A DNA stretch of 64,000 nucleotides from Citrobacter koseri ATCC BAA-895 (lineage in GTDB: Bacteria > Pseudomonadota > Gammaproteobacteria > Enterobacterales > Enterobacteriaceae): assembly GCF_000018045.1 (NCBI RefSeq), contig NC_009792.1:2480001-2544000 (forward strand), read 5' to 3'. Within the stretch, counting starts at the first letter, position 1; the number at the start of each line of letters is the position of its first letter. Positions 18,084 to 25,542 of the stretch are shown here, piece by piece. The translations under genes and the position numbers were made by a program. The notes under the pieces are model-generated. The model had not been told where the DNA came from and did no database searches. It was given only the letters and a program-made list of their open reading frames with translations.

Positions 18084-18168
18084 TTTTTGCATAACGCTAT
18101 GGAGAATACGTTCGTTCTGCCTGACCGAGGGCTTCCCTGTATTTACCGTTAATTCCTATTTTACGTCT

Positions 18169-18184
18169 CGTGATTTAGATCACA
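18169..18184. promoter_or_regulatory. Likely CRP (or FNR-like) site upstream of maa
   Basis: CGTGA-TTTAGA-TCACA differs from the CRP half-site pair TGTGA-N6-TCACA at one base, and the centre TGATTTAGATCA is also close to an FNR site. It lies about 90 bp upstream of the maa start, a typical activator position. Confidence 0.6.
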
Positions 18185-18266
18185 TCAAGGTAACGGGAAC
18201 GTTCCCTTAAAAGGCGTTGCGCTTTACTGTACTGCGGCAGTTAATCCACAAACAGAAGAGTGCATA

Positions 18267-18818
18267 ATGAGCGAAGAAAAGCAGAAGATGATTGCCGGTG
18301 AGTTATATTGCCCGGCCGATGAGACATTGCGCAACGACCGCCTGCGGGCGCGCCAGTTGCTTCATCGATACAACCACTCCGCACCGGACGAGAAGAATGC
18401 GCGACAGGCTATTCTGAGCGACCTGCTAGGCCAGAGCGACGGTGCGTATATTGAGCCCTCCTTCCGCTGTGATTACGGTTACAATATTTACCTCGGCAAA
18501 GCATTTTACGCTAACTTCGACTGTGTGATGCTGGATGTCTGCCCGATTCATATCGGCGACAATTGTATGCTCGCGCCTGGCGTGCATATCTATACGGCGA
18601 CGCACCCGCTGGATGCCACAGAACGCAATAGCGGTAAGGAACTGGGTAAACCTGTAACCATCGGGAATAATGTCTGGATCGGCGGTCGCGCCGTGATTAA
18701 CCCTGGCGTCACCATTGGCGATAACGCCGTTATCGCATCAGGCGCCGTCGTGACCAAAAGCGTTCCGGCCAACGTTGTGGTCGGTGGAAATCCCGCGCGA
18801 ATCATTAAAACGCTGTAA
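18267..18818 (+). CDS. maa: Maltose O-acetyltransferase
   Basis: A 183-residue hexapeptide-repeat acyltransferase. An N-terminal Mac domain (MIAGELYCPADETLRNDRL) precedes a left-handed beta-helix of repeated hexapeptides such as IGDNCM, IGNNVW and IGDNAV; the catalytic His sits in ATHPLDA (about 110-116). Maa transfers acetyl from acetyl-CoA to maltose and glucose; it is thought to help detoxify excess sugar. The CRP-like site upstream would fit sugar control. Confidence 0.96.
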   Translation: MSEEKQKMIAGELYCPADETLRNDRLRARQLLHRYNHSAPDEKNARQAILSDLLGQSDGAYIEPSFRCDYGYNIYLGKAFYANFDCVMLDVCPIHIGDNCMLAPGVHIYTATHPLDATERNSGKELGKPVTIGNNVWIGGRAVINPGVTIGDNAVIASGAVVTKSVPANVVVGGNPARIIKTL

Positions 18819-18931
18819 AGCGAATTGTAACTGTTATGATAAATTGTGGTTAATCTGTTACTTTTTTCATGAAGTTCGCCCTTCTAAAATGGGCTGTTCC
18901 CTGAATGTTACAGAAATCACAAAGGCAAATG

Positions 18932-19402
18932 ATGACAGAAATACAGCGCCTGCTGACGGAAACGATTGACGATCTCAATGCTCGCGAGAAACGCGACAAC
19001 AGACCGCGTTTCAGTATTAGTTTTATTCGCAAACATCCGGGGCTGTTTATTGGCATGTATATCGCCTGGTTTGCCACGCTGGCCGTCATGCTGCAATCAG
19101 ACACGCTGGTGGATTCAGTGTGGCTGCTGGTCGTATTATTCGTCCTGTTGAATGGTTTTTTCTTTTTTGATGTCGCCCCGCGTTATCGCTACGAGGATAT
19201 CGACGTGCTGGATTTCAGGGTTTGCTATAACGGAGAATGGTATAACACGCGCTTCGTTCCCCCTGCGCTGATCCACGCTATTCTTCAGTCACCGCATGTT
19301 GGCAGCGACCAGAAAGCACAATTACAGAAGATGATAACGCGTAAAGGCGAACTCTCTTTCTACGATGTTTTCACGCTCACTCGCACAGAAACAAGCCACT
19401 AG
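18932..19402 (+). CDS. ylaC: Inner-membrane protein YlaC
   Basis: A 156-residue protein matching E. coli YlaC. Two adjacent transmembrane segments lie at about 37-80 (GLFIGMYIAWFATLAVML and VWLLVVLFVLLNGFFFF), followed by a cytoplasmic C-terminal domain. Two consecutive ATGs occur (18929 and 18932); I chose the second because it gives the E. coli length. Function is unknown. Convergent with the rpmE2-rpmJ2 operon. Confidence 0.93.
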   Translation: MTEIQRLLTETIDDLNAREKRDNRPRFSISFIRKHPGLFIGMYIAWFATLAVMLQSDTLVDSVWLLVVLFVLLNGFFFFDVAPRYRYEDIDVLDFRVCYNGEWYNTRFVPPALIHAILQSPHVGSDQKAQLQKMITRKGELSFYDVFTLTRTETSH

Positions 19403-19423
19403 TTTTCTCACTGTTGCAGATGT

Positions 19424-19453
19424 AAAAAGTGCGTACCGTCCCTGGCACGCACT
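19424..19453 (-). terminator. Terminator of rpmE2-rpmJ2
   Basis: On the minus strand AGTGCGT and ACGCACT form a stem of 7 bp that extends past one mismatch, followed by TTTTT. It lies 27 bp after the rpmJ2 stop, between convergent genes. Confidence 0.8.
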
Positions 19454-19479
19454 GTAGTCCCTGCAATGTTGGCAAATCA

Positions 19480-19620
19480 TTAACGTCTTTTTTTACGACC
19501 CTGCACCGCTTTAAAACGTGGATTGGATTTGCAGATCACATATAAACGCCCTTTGCGTTTAACTATCTGGCAGTCCGGGTGCCGCTGCTTTGCGCTACGC
19601 AATGAATTCAGTACCTGCAT
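19480..19620 (-). CDS. rpmJ2: Zinc-independent ribosomal protein L36 paralogue (type B)
   Basis: A 46-residue basic protein (MQVLNSLRSAKQRHPDCQIV at the start) matching YkgO/RpmJ2. Unlike canonical RpmJ it lacks the full CxxC...CxxxxH zinc site; only isolated cysteines remain. It replaces zinc-binding L36 when zinc is scarce. The ATG lies 1 bp after the rpmE2 stop, so translation is coupled. Confidence 0.95.
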   Translation of the reverse strand: MQVLNSLRSAKQRHPDCQIVKRKGRLYVICKSNPRFKAVQGRKKRR

Positions 19621-19621
19621 C

Positions 19622-19882
19622 TTATCCTCGCTTAGCGCCAATAAAATTTCCGAAACGTTTCTGGAAACGTGCTGCGCTGCCTTCGTTATCAAAGGTTTTT
19701 TGTTTTCCGGTGTAATAAGGGTGTGATTTAGAAGACACCTCAATGGTGACATACGGATAGGTCACGCCCTCAAGCTCAATCTCACGTTCGGTTTTGATCG
19801 TTGACCCCACCTTAAAGTATTCATTCGCACTGGTATCGTGGAACACCACGGTGCGATAGGCAGGATGGATATTCGGTTTCAT
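19622..19882 (-). CDS. rpmE2: Zinc-independent ribosomal protein L31 paralogue (type B)
   Basis: An 86-residue L31 (MKPNIHPAYRTVVFHDTSAN at the start) of the C-minus type: the four zinc-binding cysteines of RpmE are absent. Under zinc limitation it displaces RpmE on the ribosome and frees zinc. It is the first gene of a two-gene unit with rpmJ2 and has a Zur-like site just upstream. In E. coli K-12 this pair (ykgMO) lies elsewhere on the chromosome; here it sits beside ylaC. Confidence 0.96.
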   Translation of the reverse strand: MKPNIHPAYRTVVFHDTSANEYFKVGSTIKTEREIELEGVTYPYVTIEVSSKSHPYYTGKQKTFDNEGSAARFQKRFGNFIGAKRG

Positions 19883-19898
19883 GACAGCCTCAACATTA

Positions 19899-19913
19899 TG
19901 TTATAACGTAACA
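19899..19913. promoter_or_regulatory. Likely Zur box of rpmE2-rpmJ2
   Basis: TGTTATAACGTAACA, an imperfect palindrome close to the Zur consensus core TGTTATA-n-TATAACA, lies 17 bp upstream of the rpmE2 start. Zur control of this pair is established in other enterobacteria. Confidence 0.75.
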
Positions 19914-19995
19914 ATAAAATACGCCGCAAATTGCCGCTTTTCAACCCTCATAATGATGTGGTTATCCTTCAACATTGTACGTTTTAAGTCGAAAC

Positions 19996-20061
19996 AAGCC
20001 CTTATTGAGCCAGAAAGAGCAAAAGCAGTTAGAATAACGTGATTAAACGAAGGGCTTTTTT
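19996..20061 (+). promoter_or_regulatory. Terminator-like stem-loop ahead of pdeB
   Basis: AAGCCCTT (19996-20003) pairs perfectly with AAGGGCTT (20050-20057) across a 46-nt loop and is followed by TTTT. It lies about 50 bp before the pdeB start on the same strand, so it may be an attenuator or end a short leader RNA. The long loop makes this uncertain. Confidence 0.4.
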
Positions 20062-20107
20062 ACGTTCAGATATACTCGCCATATGCTGCATCAATAAGGA
20101 TATCACC

Positions 20108-21658
20108 GTGACAACACGACATTTGGTCAGCCTGGTCACAGGGGTGCTCATTCTGTCTGTCCTTGCCCCTGTGGGATTAAGCCTCTGGCTCGCTCATCGC
20201 CAGGTTGAAAAGAAATTTATTGAGGAACTTAACGTCTATTCATCACGCGTAGCCTTACGCGCTGACAAAGTTGCCTCCCAGAGCAAACTGGCGTTAGACC
20301 AGCTAAACGCCTTTCGCGGTACGCCTTGTAGTAATGCGCATTTACTGACAATGCGCCGAATATCTTACAGTCTGCGCTACATTCAGGAAGTGCTATACCT
20401 CGACCAAAATATGCCTGTTTGCTCATCGCTGGAGCAAAAAAGCGCCCCCTTCGTTTTCCCCAAACCGGAAAAGATCACCCAGGACGGCTACCGCATATGG
20501 CTTACCTCGCAAAATGATTTAGGGCTCAAGCGCTTTATGGTCGCTGTGGGTAAAGGACACTATGTGGTCATGATGGACCCCGCCTCCTTCATTGATGTGA
20601 TCCCATTTAGTTCATGGCATATTGATGCCGCTATTATTGGCGAAGCAAATAACATCGTGGCCGCCAGTAGCAATCGGCTCGATCCCGACATTATTCGACA
20701 ATTGCAGCAGTCGCCCGGTCAATACCGGGAAGATCGCAACAGTGTCTACACGATTCAGCGCTCTCCCGAAATGAACATCGCCATCGTGACCTGGGCCTCT
20801 ACGCTGCCGCTACAAAAGAACTGGTATCGCCAGGCTTTTACCTGGCTGCCGCTGGGGATGATGGCGAGCCTGCTGGCGGCGGCGTTTATTCTGCGCATTC
20901 TTCGCCACTTACAATCACCACGCCACCGTTTGCTGGACGCCATCCATAACCGTGATATTAAGGTGCATTATCAGCCGATTATTTCGCTGAGTAGCGGGAA
21001 GATAGCAGGCGCGGAAGCGCTGGCTCGCTGGCCGCAAACCGACGGCAGCTACCTTTCACCAGAAATATTTATTCCCCTCGCAGAACAAACGGGGCTTTCC
21101 GAACCGCTCACCCACCTGATTTTAGAGACCGTTTTTGAGGAGATGGGAACATGGCTGCGACAACACCCTGAGCAGCACATTTCTATCAATATTGAGGCAA
21201 CGACCCTTGCGTCAGAGAAACTTCCGGTACATCTCAGCCAGTTGCTTAACCGGAGTCAGATTTCACCGTCGCAAATCGCGCTGGAGCTGACCGAGCGTGA
21301 GTTTGCCGATCCCAAAACCAGCGCGCCAGTCATTGCCAGATACCGCAAAGTCGGTCACGCGATTTATCTTGATGACTTTGGCACCGGCTATTCCAGTCTT
21401 TGCTACTTACAGAATCTGGACGTGGATATTCTGAAAATCGACAAGTCCTTTGTTGATGCGCTGGCCTACAAAAATGTGACGCCGCATATTATTGAAATGG
21501 CGAAAACGCTGAAGCTGAAAATGGTGGCGGAAGGTATTGAAACGACGCATCAGGAGGACTGGTTACGCCAGCACGGCGTGCAGTATGGTCAGGGATGGCT
21601 TTACAGCAAAGCGCTGCCCGCCGCAGAATTTATTTTGTGGGCGGAGAAACGGATTTAG
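20108..21658 (+). CDS. pdeB: Cyclic-di-GMP phosphodiesterase PdeB (YlaB)
   Basis: A 516-residue inner-membrane protein starting at GTG 20108, with AAGGAT seven bases upstream and the E. coli length; an ATG further upstream would add 23 unsupported residues. Two membrane segments (about 9-30 and 232-255) flank a periplasmic CSS-motif sensor domain with the CSS triplet (PVCSSLEQ, about 108-111). The C-terminal EAL domain has GAEALARW, the ELTERE segment and DDFGTGYSS, all consistent with an active enzyme that hydrolyses c-di-GMP. Such enzymes are controlled by periplasmic DSB-type redox at the CSS cysteines. It is divergent from rpmE2. Confidence 0.95.
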   Translation: MTTRHLVSLVTGVLILSVLAPVGLSLWLAHRQVEKKFIEELNVYSSRVALRADKVASQSKLALDQLNAFRGTPCSNAHLLTMRRISYSLRYIQEVLYLDQNMPVCSSLEQKSAPFVFPKPEKITQDGYRIWLTSQNDLGLKRFMVAVGKGHYVVMMDPASFIDVIPFSSWHIDAAIIGEANNIVAASSNRLDPDIIRQLQQSPGQYREDRNSVYTIQRSPEMNIAIVTWASTLPLQKNWYRQAFTWLPLGMMASLLAAAFILRILRHLQSPRHRLLDAIHNRDIKVHYQPIISLSSGKIAGAEALARWPQTDGSYLSPEIFIPLAEQTGLSEPLTHLILETVFEEMGTWLRQHPEQHISINIEATTLASEKLPVHLSQLLNRSQISPSQIALELTEREFADPKTSAPVIARYRKVGHAIYLDDFGTGYSSLCYLQNLDVDILKIDKSFVDALAYKNVTPHIIEMAKTLKLKMVAEGIETTHQEDWLRQHGVQYGQGWLYSKALPAAEFILWAEKRI

Positions 21659-21697
21659 AATGGGGACGGCTGGCGGCACGCCGCACAGCCTGTCGCT

Positions 21698-22051
21698 TCA
21701 GTCATCCAGAATGGGAGAGAATCCGCCGTAAATCATGCGCTTGCCATCAAAAGGCATGGCATCGCCAAACTCTTTCATTCGTGGATCTGACATCATTTTC
21801 TGATTCGCCGCGTCGCGAACCTCTTTCGAAGGGTATTCAATCCAGCTAAACACCACTTCTTCGTGATCTTCCGCTTTCACCGCCATGCGAAAGTCGGTCA
21901 ATTTGCCATCCGGCACATCATCAGCCCAACACTCAACGACGCGTAACGCCCCAAACTCTTTAAAGAGAGGAGCCGCTTTTGCCGCCATTTCCCGATACGC
22001 CTCCTTGTTTTCAGCAGGTACGGCAACCACAAAACCATCAACATACTTCAT
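21698..22051 (-). CDS. ybaA: Conserved protein YbaA (DUF1428)
   Basis: A 117-residue cytoplasmic protein of the DUF1428 family, nearly identical to E. coli YbaA from its start MKYVDGFVVAVPA on. The family has a ferredoxin-like dimeric alpha-beta barrel fold; no activity is assigned. A good GGAGG ribosome-binding site precedes ATG 22051. It follows the YczE-type gene on the same strand after 79 bp. Confidence 0.93.
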   Translation of the reverse strand: MKYVDGFVVAVPAENKEAYREMAAKAAPLFKEFGALRVVECWADDVPDGKLTDFRMAVKAEDHEEVVFSWIEYPSKEVRDAANQKMMSDPRMKEFGDAMPFDGKRMIYGGFSPILDD

Positions 22052-22130
22052 GAGAAAAACCTCCGAAGCGTACTGCGCGGCAAGCCAATTCTGGCCGCGT
22101 CAGTCGTTGTTAAGTCTAGTCGCCATCGCG

Positions 22131-22745
22131 TTACTCTGCTGTGGGCGAATGACGAACCCGAATGCGTGCCCGGGGTTGATAGCGAAACCACGGCAAGCAG
22201 ATCTGAATCAGCGGCCCGATAGCCAGCGCATACAATACCGTACCGACGCCCAGCGTCCCCCCCAGCAACCAGCCGCTCAGCAATACCGAAACTTCAATCG
22301 CCGTACGGATGGCGCGTATCGACCAACCGGTGCGCGCGTGAATCCCGGTCATCAGGCCATCTCGCGGGCCTGCGCCGAAACCGGCCCCAATATACATGCT
22401 GGTCGCCAGCGCGTTGACCACTACAGCGGAGATCAACAGAACACTGCGGACCAGCAACGACTCAAAAGCGGGCAGTACGGCCAGCGCAACATCCGCCGCC
22501 AGCCCAATAACGATCACGTTGCTGATGGTGCCAAGGCCCGGGCGTTGACGCAGCGGTATCCACAGTAATAACACCAGCACGCCAACGGCAATAATCACCA
22601 TGCCAATGTTCATTGACAGCAAATTCGCCACGCCAAGGTGGAAAACGTTCCACGGATCGGCCCCTAAGTCCGCACGCACAAACATTGCGGTCGATACGCC
22701 ATAAAGAGCCAGACCGGTATACAGTTGAATCAGACGACGCAGCAT
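22131..22745 (-). CDS. YczE/YyaS/YitT-type membrane protein
   Basis: A 204-residue integral membrane protein with five or six hydrophobic segments and the family signatures FVRADLGADPWNV (about 22-34) and GAGFGAGPRDGLMTG (about 119-133). Members of this family are thought to be transporters, and they are repeatedly found divergent from MocR-type regulators, as here (86-bp gap to the gene at 22832). The substrate is unknown; a vitamin B6- or amino-acid-related compound is an inference from the partner's PLP domain. The locus is not at this place in E. coli K-12. The reading frame is intact. Confidence 0.85.
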   Translation of the reverse strand: MLRRLIQLYTGLALYGVSTAMFVRADLGADPWNVFHLGVANLLSMNIGMVIIAVGVLVLLLWIPLRQRPGLGTISNVIVIGLAADVALAVLPAFESLLVRSVLLISAVVVNALATSMYIGAGFGAGPRDGLMTGIHARTGWSIRAIRTAIEVSVLLSGWLLGGTLGVGTVLYALAIGPLIQICLPWFRYQPRARIRVRHSPTAE

Positions 22746-22805
22746 TCTTCCATTCTCCCCGTTCAGATACCTTTCATCTTCACCGCAATTGGCACTATGA
22801 TTAAT

Positions 22806-22827
22806 GTCCAGTTTTAAAAAAGTGGAC
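22806..22827. promoter_or_regulatory. Inverted repeat, likely operator of the MocR regulator
   Basis: GTCCA (22806-22810) and TGGAC (22823-22827) are arms of a 22-bp near-palindrome in which 9 of 11 base pairs match. It lies between the divergent YczE-type and MocR genes, ending 4 bp before the regulator ATG, a position suited to autoregulation. Confidence 0.55.
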
Positions 22828-22831
22828 TGCT

Positions 22832-24259
22832 ATGTCATCACGCCGCTATGGAAGCCAGTCTCTTCAGCGCCTGCTTGGGCACTGGCAGGAGACCCCCTCA
22901 CGTACTCCTGTCTGGCGTCAGCTGGCGGAGGCCCTGCGTCTGCTGATTCTTGATGGCCGACTGGCGCTCGATAGCCGACTGCCCGGCGAACGCGAACTGG
23001 CCGCCGTATTGAAGATCAGCCGAACCACCGTCGCCAGCGCAATGGCGCAACTTCGGGAAGAAGGCTATCTGGAAAGCCGTCAGGGTAGCGGCTCGCGGGT
23101 GATCTTACCGGATGCCATCCACCCTGTGCCCACGCGCGGCGGAGCCAATATGGCATTGGATCTCTCTACCGCCGCGCTCAGCGCAGGCCCTGAAATTCAC
23201 CAGGCTTACCAGCAGGCGCTTTGCGCAATGCCGCAGCATCTGCTGAGTTCCGGGTATCTGCCGCAAGGCTTGCTCTCTTTACGTGAATCTATCGCCCGGC
23301 ACTATTGCGAGCGCGGCTTGCCAACCCGCCCTGATGAAATCATGGTGGTCAATGGCGCCGTGAGCGGGCTGGCGCTACTCCTGCGACTCCTGACGGGCCC
23401 GGGCGATCGCGTGGTGGTGGATCACCCGACCTACCCGCTCGCAATCGCCGCGATTCAGGGAGCCTCCTGTCGCCCCGTTGGCGTCTCATTGCCCGAACAG
23501 GGTTGGGACACCGCCGGTCTGATGGCGACCATTGCGCAGACCGCGCCGAGAATGGCTTATCTGATGCCGGATTTCCATAATCCCACCGGGCGCTGTATGG
23601 ATGCCGCCACGCGGCAAGCGGTCGCGGATATTGCCGCCAGAACGCATACCACGCTGGTTGTGGACGAGACGATGGTTAATTTGTGGTACGACGCCCCGCC
23701 GCCGCCCCCACTCGCGCATTACAACGCCGACGCGCCGATTATTATGCTGGGATCGGCAGGAAAAAGTTTCTGGGGCGGGTTACGTCTGGGGTGGGTTCGC
23801 GCCTCATCACGGACAATCGCCGCGCTGGTACAAACCCGGGATACGTTTGATTTAGGATCGCCGGTACTGGAGCAGTTAGCGACCGGCTGGCTGCTTGATA
23901 ATGCCGCCAGCTTTCTTCCTGACAGACGGCAGTTGCTGTCCCAACGACGCGACCTGTGTTGTGAACTGATGCACGCGTATTTTCCTGAATGGCGCTTCAG
24001 GCAGCCGCAGGGCGGGCTCTCTTTTTGGGTGGAGTTACCCGACACGCTGGCCACGCTCTTTGCAACGCGCGCCGAAAGCGAAGGGATTCAACTGGGCACC
24101 GGTACGCGTTTTGGTCTCGCGGGTGCGTTTGATCGTTTCTTACGTATGCCGTTCACCCTGCCGGATGAAACTCTGCGATCGGCTTTTCAGACATTACAGC
24201 CGATATGGGACAACCTGCGCTCACAAAACAGCGCAGGGAAAATACGCAAAATTATCTAA
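22832..24259 (+). CDS. MocR-family transcription regulator (GntR HTH + aminotransferase-like domain)
   Basis: A 475-residue protein. Residues about 25-95 form a GntR winged helix (LPGERELAAVLKISRTTVASAM); the rest is a class I aminotransferase fold with PDFHNPTG (about 249-256), VVDETMVNLWYD and the PLP-binding lysine K311 in GSAGKSFWGGLRLGW. MocR proteins such as PdxR and GabR use PLP or a PLP-bound amino compound as effector rather than catalysing transamination. Divergence from a YczE-type membrane gene suggests it controls that gene and itself. The effector is unknown. In E. coli K-12 no such gene lies here. Confidence 0.88.
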   Translation: MSSRRYGSQSLQRLLGHWQETPSRTPVWRQLAEALRLLILDGRLALDSRLPGERELAAVLKISRTTVASAMAQLREEGYLESRQGSGSRVILPDAIHPVPTRGGANMALDLSTAALSAGPEIHQAYQQALCAMPQHLLSSGYLPQGLLSLRESIARHYCERGLPTRPDEIMVVNGAVSGLALLLRLLTGPGDRVVVDHPTYPLAIAAIQGASCRPVGVSLPEQGWDTAGLMATIAQTAPRMAYLMPDFHNPTGRCMDAATRQAVADIAARTHTTLVVDETMVNLWYDAPPPPPLAHYNADAPIIMLGSAGKSFWGGLRLGWVRASSRTIAALVQTRDTFDLGSPVLEQLATGWLLDNAASFLPDRRQLLSQRRDLCCELMHAYFPEWRFRQPQGGLSFWVELPDTLATLFATRAESEGIQLGTGTRFGLAGAFDRFLRMPFTLPDETLRSAFQTLQPIWDNLRSQNSAGKIRKII

Positions 24260-24279
24260 TATGGCCTGTCATCGTCGTT

Positions 24280-24495
24280 TTATTGCTGGCGTGGGACGGG
24301 GAAACCTTTCAGGGAAATAATGAAGTTCTCGCCGTCTTTCTTTATTTTTGCCCCGGCATCGCACCAGTCGGAGGCAATACGAAAGAATTCATCACTACCA
24401 ACATTCCAGTTAAGACGAACATGCTTCACATAGCCGGAACGCAGTAATTCGCAGGCTTCGCCATAATTACTGGCGATTGAGAGTTGTTGTTTCAT
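24280..24495 (-). CDS. Small protein of unknown function, second gene of a two-gene unit
   Basis: A 71-residue soluble protein (MKQQLSIASNYGEACELLRS at the start) with a likely alpha-beta make-up and one central Trp-Cys pair (DWCDAG). I do not recognise the family. Its ATG overlaps the stop of the upstream gene in an ATGA arrangement (24492-24495), so the two are translationally coupled. The coupling to a ribbon-helix-helix-like protein and small size recall toxin-antitoxin pairs, but no toxin motif is visible. Confidence 0.75.
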   Translation of the reverse strand: MKQQLSIASNYGEACELLRSGYVKHVRLNWNVGSDEFFRIASDWCDAGAKIKKDGENFIISLKGFPVPRQQ

Positions 24496-24743
24496 TTTTT
24501 CTTCTTGAGTAATCTGCGTAATGCTTTGATTTCTTTAGGAGTAAGCGGCTCATCTACGGATTCTTCCGTATGCTGACTGTCGATATCACTCGCCGAGACT
24601 CCCGCCTCTTCTGCGGCCTCAAATGCAATCAGCAGCAGTTTTTCTGTGGTGATACTTAAGTTCTCATTATTTGCTTCGGCATAATGGCGAAGCTTCTCTT
24701 TTAACGTCTCATCGATTTTGACATTTAGTACAGCAGTAGCCAT
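24492..24743 (-). CDS. Small ribbon-helix-helix-like protein, first gene of a two-gene unit
   Basis: An 83-residue protein started at ATG 24743 (MATAVLNVKIDETLKEKLRH), with AAGGAC eight bases upstream; an ATG at 24821 lacks such support. The N-terminal 40 residues have the beta-strand plus two-helix pattern of RelB/CopG-type DNA-binding antitoxins (VLNVKIDETLKEKL...). The middle is acidic, and the end is strongly basic (RRLLKKKK). It overlaps the next gene by 4 nt. It may be an autoregulator or antitoxin; the assignment rests on pattern only. It lies downstream of ffs on the same strand with 184 bp between. Confidence 0.75.
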   Translation of the reverse strand: MATAVLNVKIDETLKEKLRHYAEANNENLSITTEKLLLIAFEAAEEAGVSASDIDSQHTEESVDEPLTPKEIKALRRLLKKKK

Positions 24744-24927
24744 CGTAAAGAGTCCTTGTAAACAGGCAAAACACGTCGTGTGCGACACAGCTATCGTCAC
24801 CGCGTGAATATCAGGGCACAAACTGATTAATAACGTCCCGATAACACTCTGCCAGCATTTGATGACAAAATAATGACGTTAATATGACAAGAGGAGGAAA
24901 ATGAAGAGGTTGCCGGACGGCAGAATT

Positions 24928-25041
24928 GGGTGGGGGCCCTGCCAGCTACATCCCGGCACACACGTCATCTGCTCTGGCTGCTTCCTTCCGGACCTGACCT
25001 GGTAAACAGAGTAGCGTTGCGGGAGAACCAACAGAGCCCCC
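24928..25041 (-). ncRNA. ffs: 4.5S RNA (signal recognition particle RNA)
   Basis: On the minus strand a 114-nt sequence from GGGGGCTCTGTTGGTTCTCC to GGCAGGGCCCCCACCC matches E. coli 4.5S RNA with few changes. The Ffh-binding apical region with GGUCAGGUCCGGAAGGAAGC is intact, and GGGGGC/GCCCCC ends pair. With Ffh it forms the bacterial SRP for co-translational membrane targeting. It is divergent from ybaZ, its invariant neighbour. Confidence 0.97.
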
Positions 25042-25192
25042 ATTGAGAGCGTTGTTAACCAACGCGCAGGCGCATTATCACTGCTGGCCCCTGTAAATGC
25101 AACCCATCCAACATCGGATGCTGTTTTCTTGCGCAATGAGGCTTCACTCCCCGGCGGTTCACGATTATGCTGAAAGATTATCGCAGGAATGA

Positions 25193-25507
25193 ATGATGGA
25201 CAGACAAGACACTTTCCCCCAACGCGTCTGGCAAATCGTGGCCTCAATCCCCGAAGGGTTTGTCACGACTTATGGCGACGTCGCCCGCCTCGCCGGTTCA
25301 CCTCGTGCCGCGCGTCAGGTCGGCGGCGTATTAAAACGATTGCCGGAAGGCAGCACCCTCCCCTGGCATCGGGTCGTGAATCGTCATGGCGCCATCTCCC
25401 TGACCGGACCAGACCTGCAACGCCAACGTCAGGCGTTACTGTCAGAAGGCGTGGTGGTCTCGGGGAGTGGGCAAATCGATATGCAACGATATCGCTGGAT
25501 TTATTAA
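25193..25507 (+). CDS. ybaZ: Alkyltransferase-like protein (ATL) YbaZ
   Basis: A 104-residue protein with the DNA-binding fold of O6-alkylguanine-DNA alkyltransferases: helix-turn-helix with the arginine finger (SPRAARQVGGVLKR, about 36-49) and the active-site motif PWHRVV, where Trp replaces the reactive Cys. ATL proteins bind O6-alkylguanine and hand the lesion to nucleotide excision repair. Starts at 25193 or 25196 are equally possible (two ATGs in tandem, AGGA upstream). E. coli annotation has a longer N-terminus, but the domain is complete here. Confidence 0.95.
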   Translation: MMDRQDTFPQRVWQIVASIPEGFVTTYGDVARLAGSPRAARQVGGVLKRLPEGSTLPWHRVVNRHGAISLTGPDLQRQRQALLSEGVVVSGSGQIDMQRYRWIY

Positions 25508-25529
25508 CCCTCTCCGGCCGGAGAGGGTT
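25506..25529. terminator. Bidirectional terminator between ybaZ and ybaY
   Basis: A 24-nt perfect palindrome (AACCCTCTCCGG and its complement) overlaps the ybaZ stop and lies 13 bp from the ybaY stop. Convergent genes suggest it serves both. Confidence 0.75.
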
Positions 25530-25542
25530 GTCCTGTGAGAGC

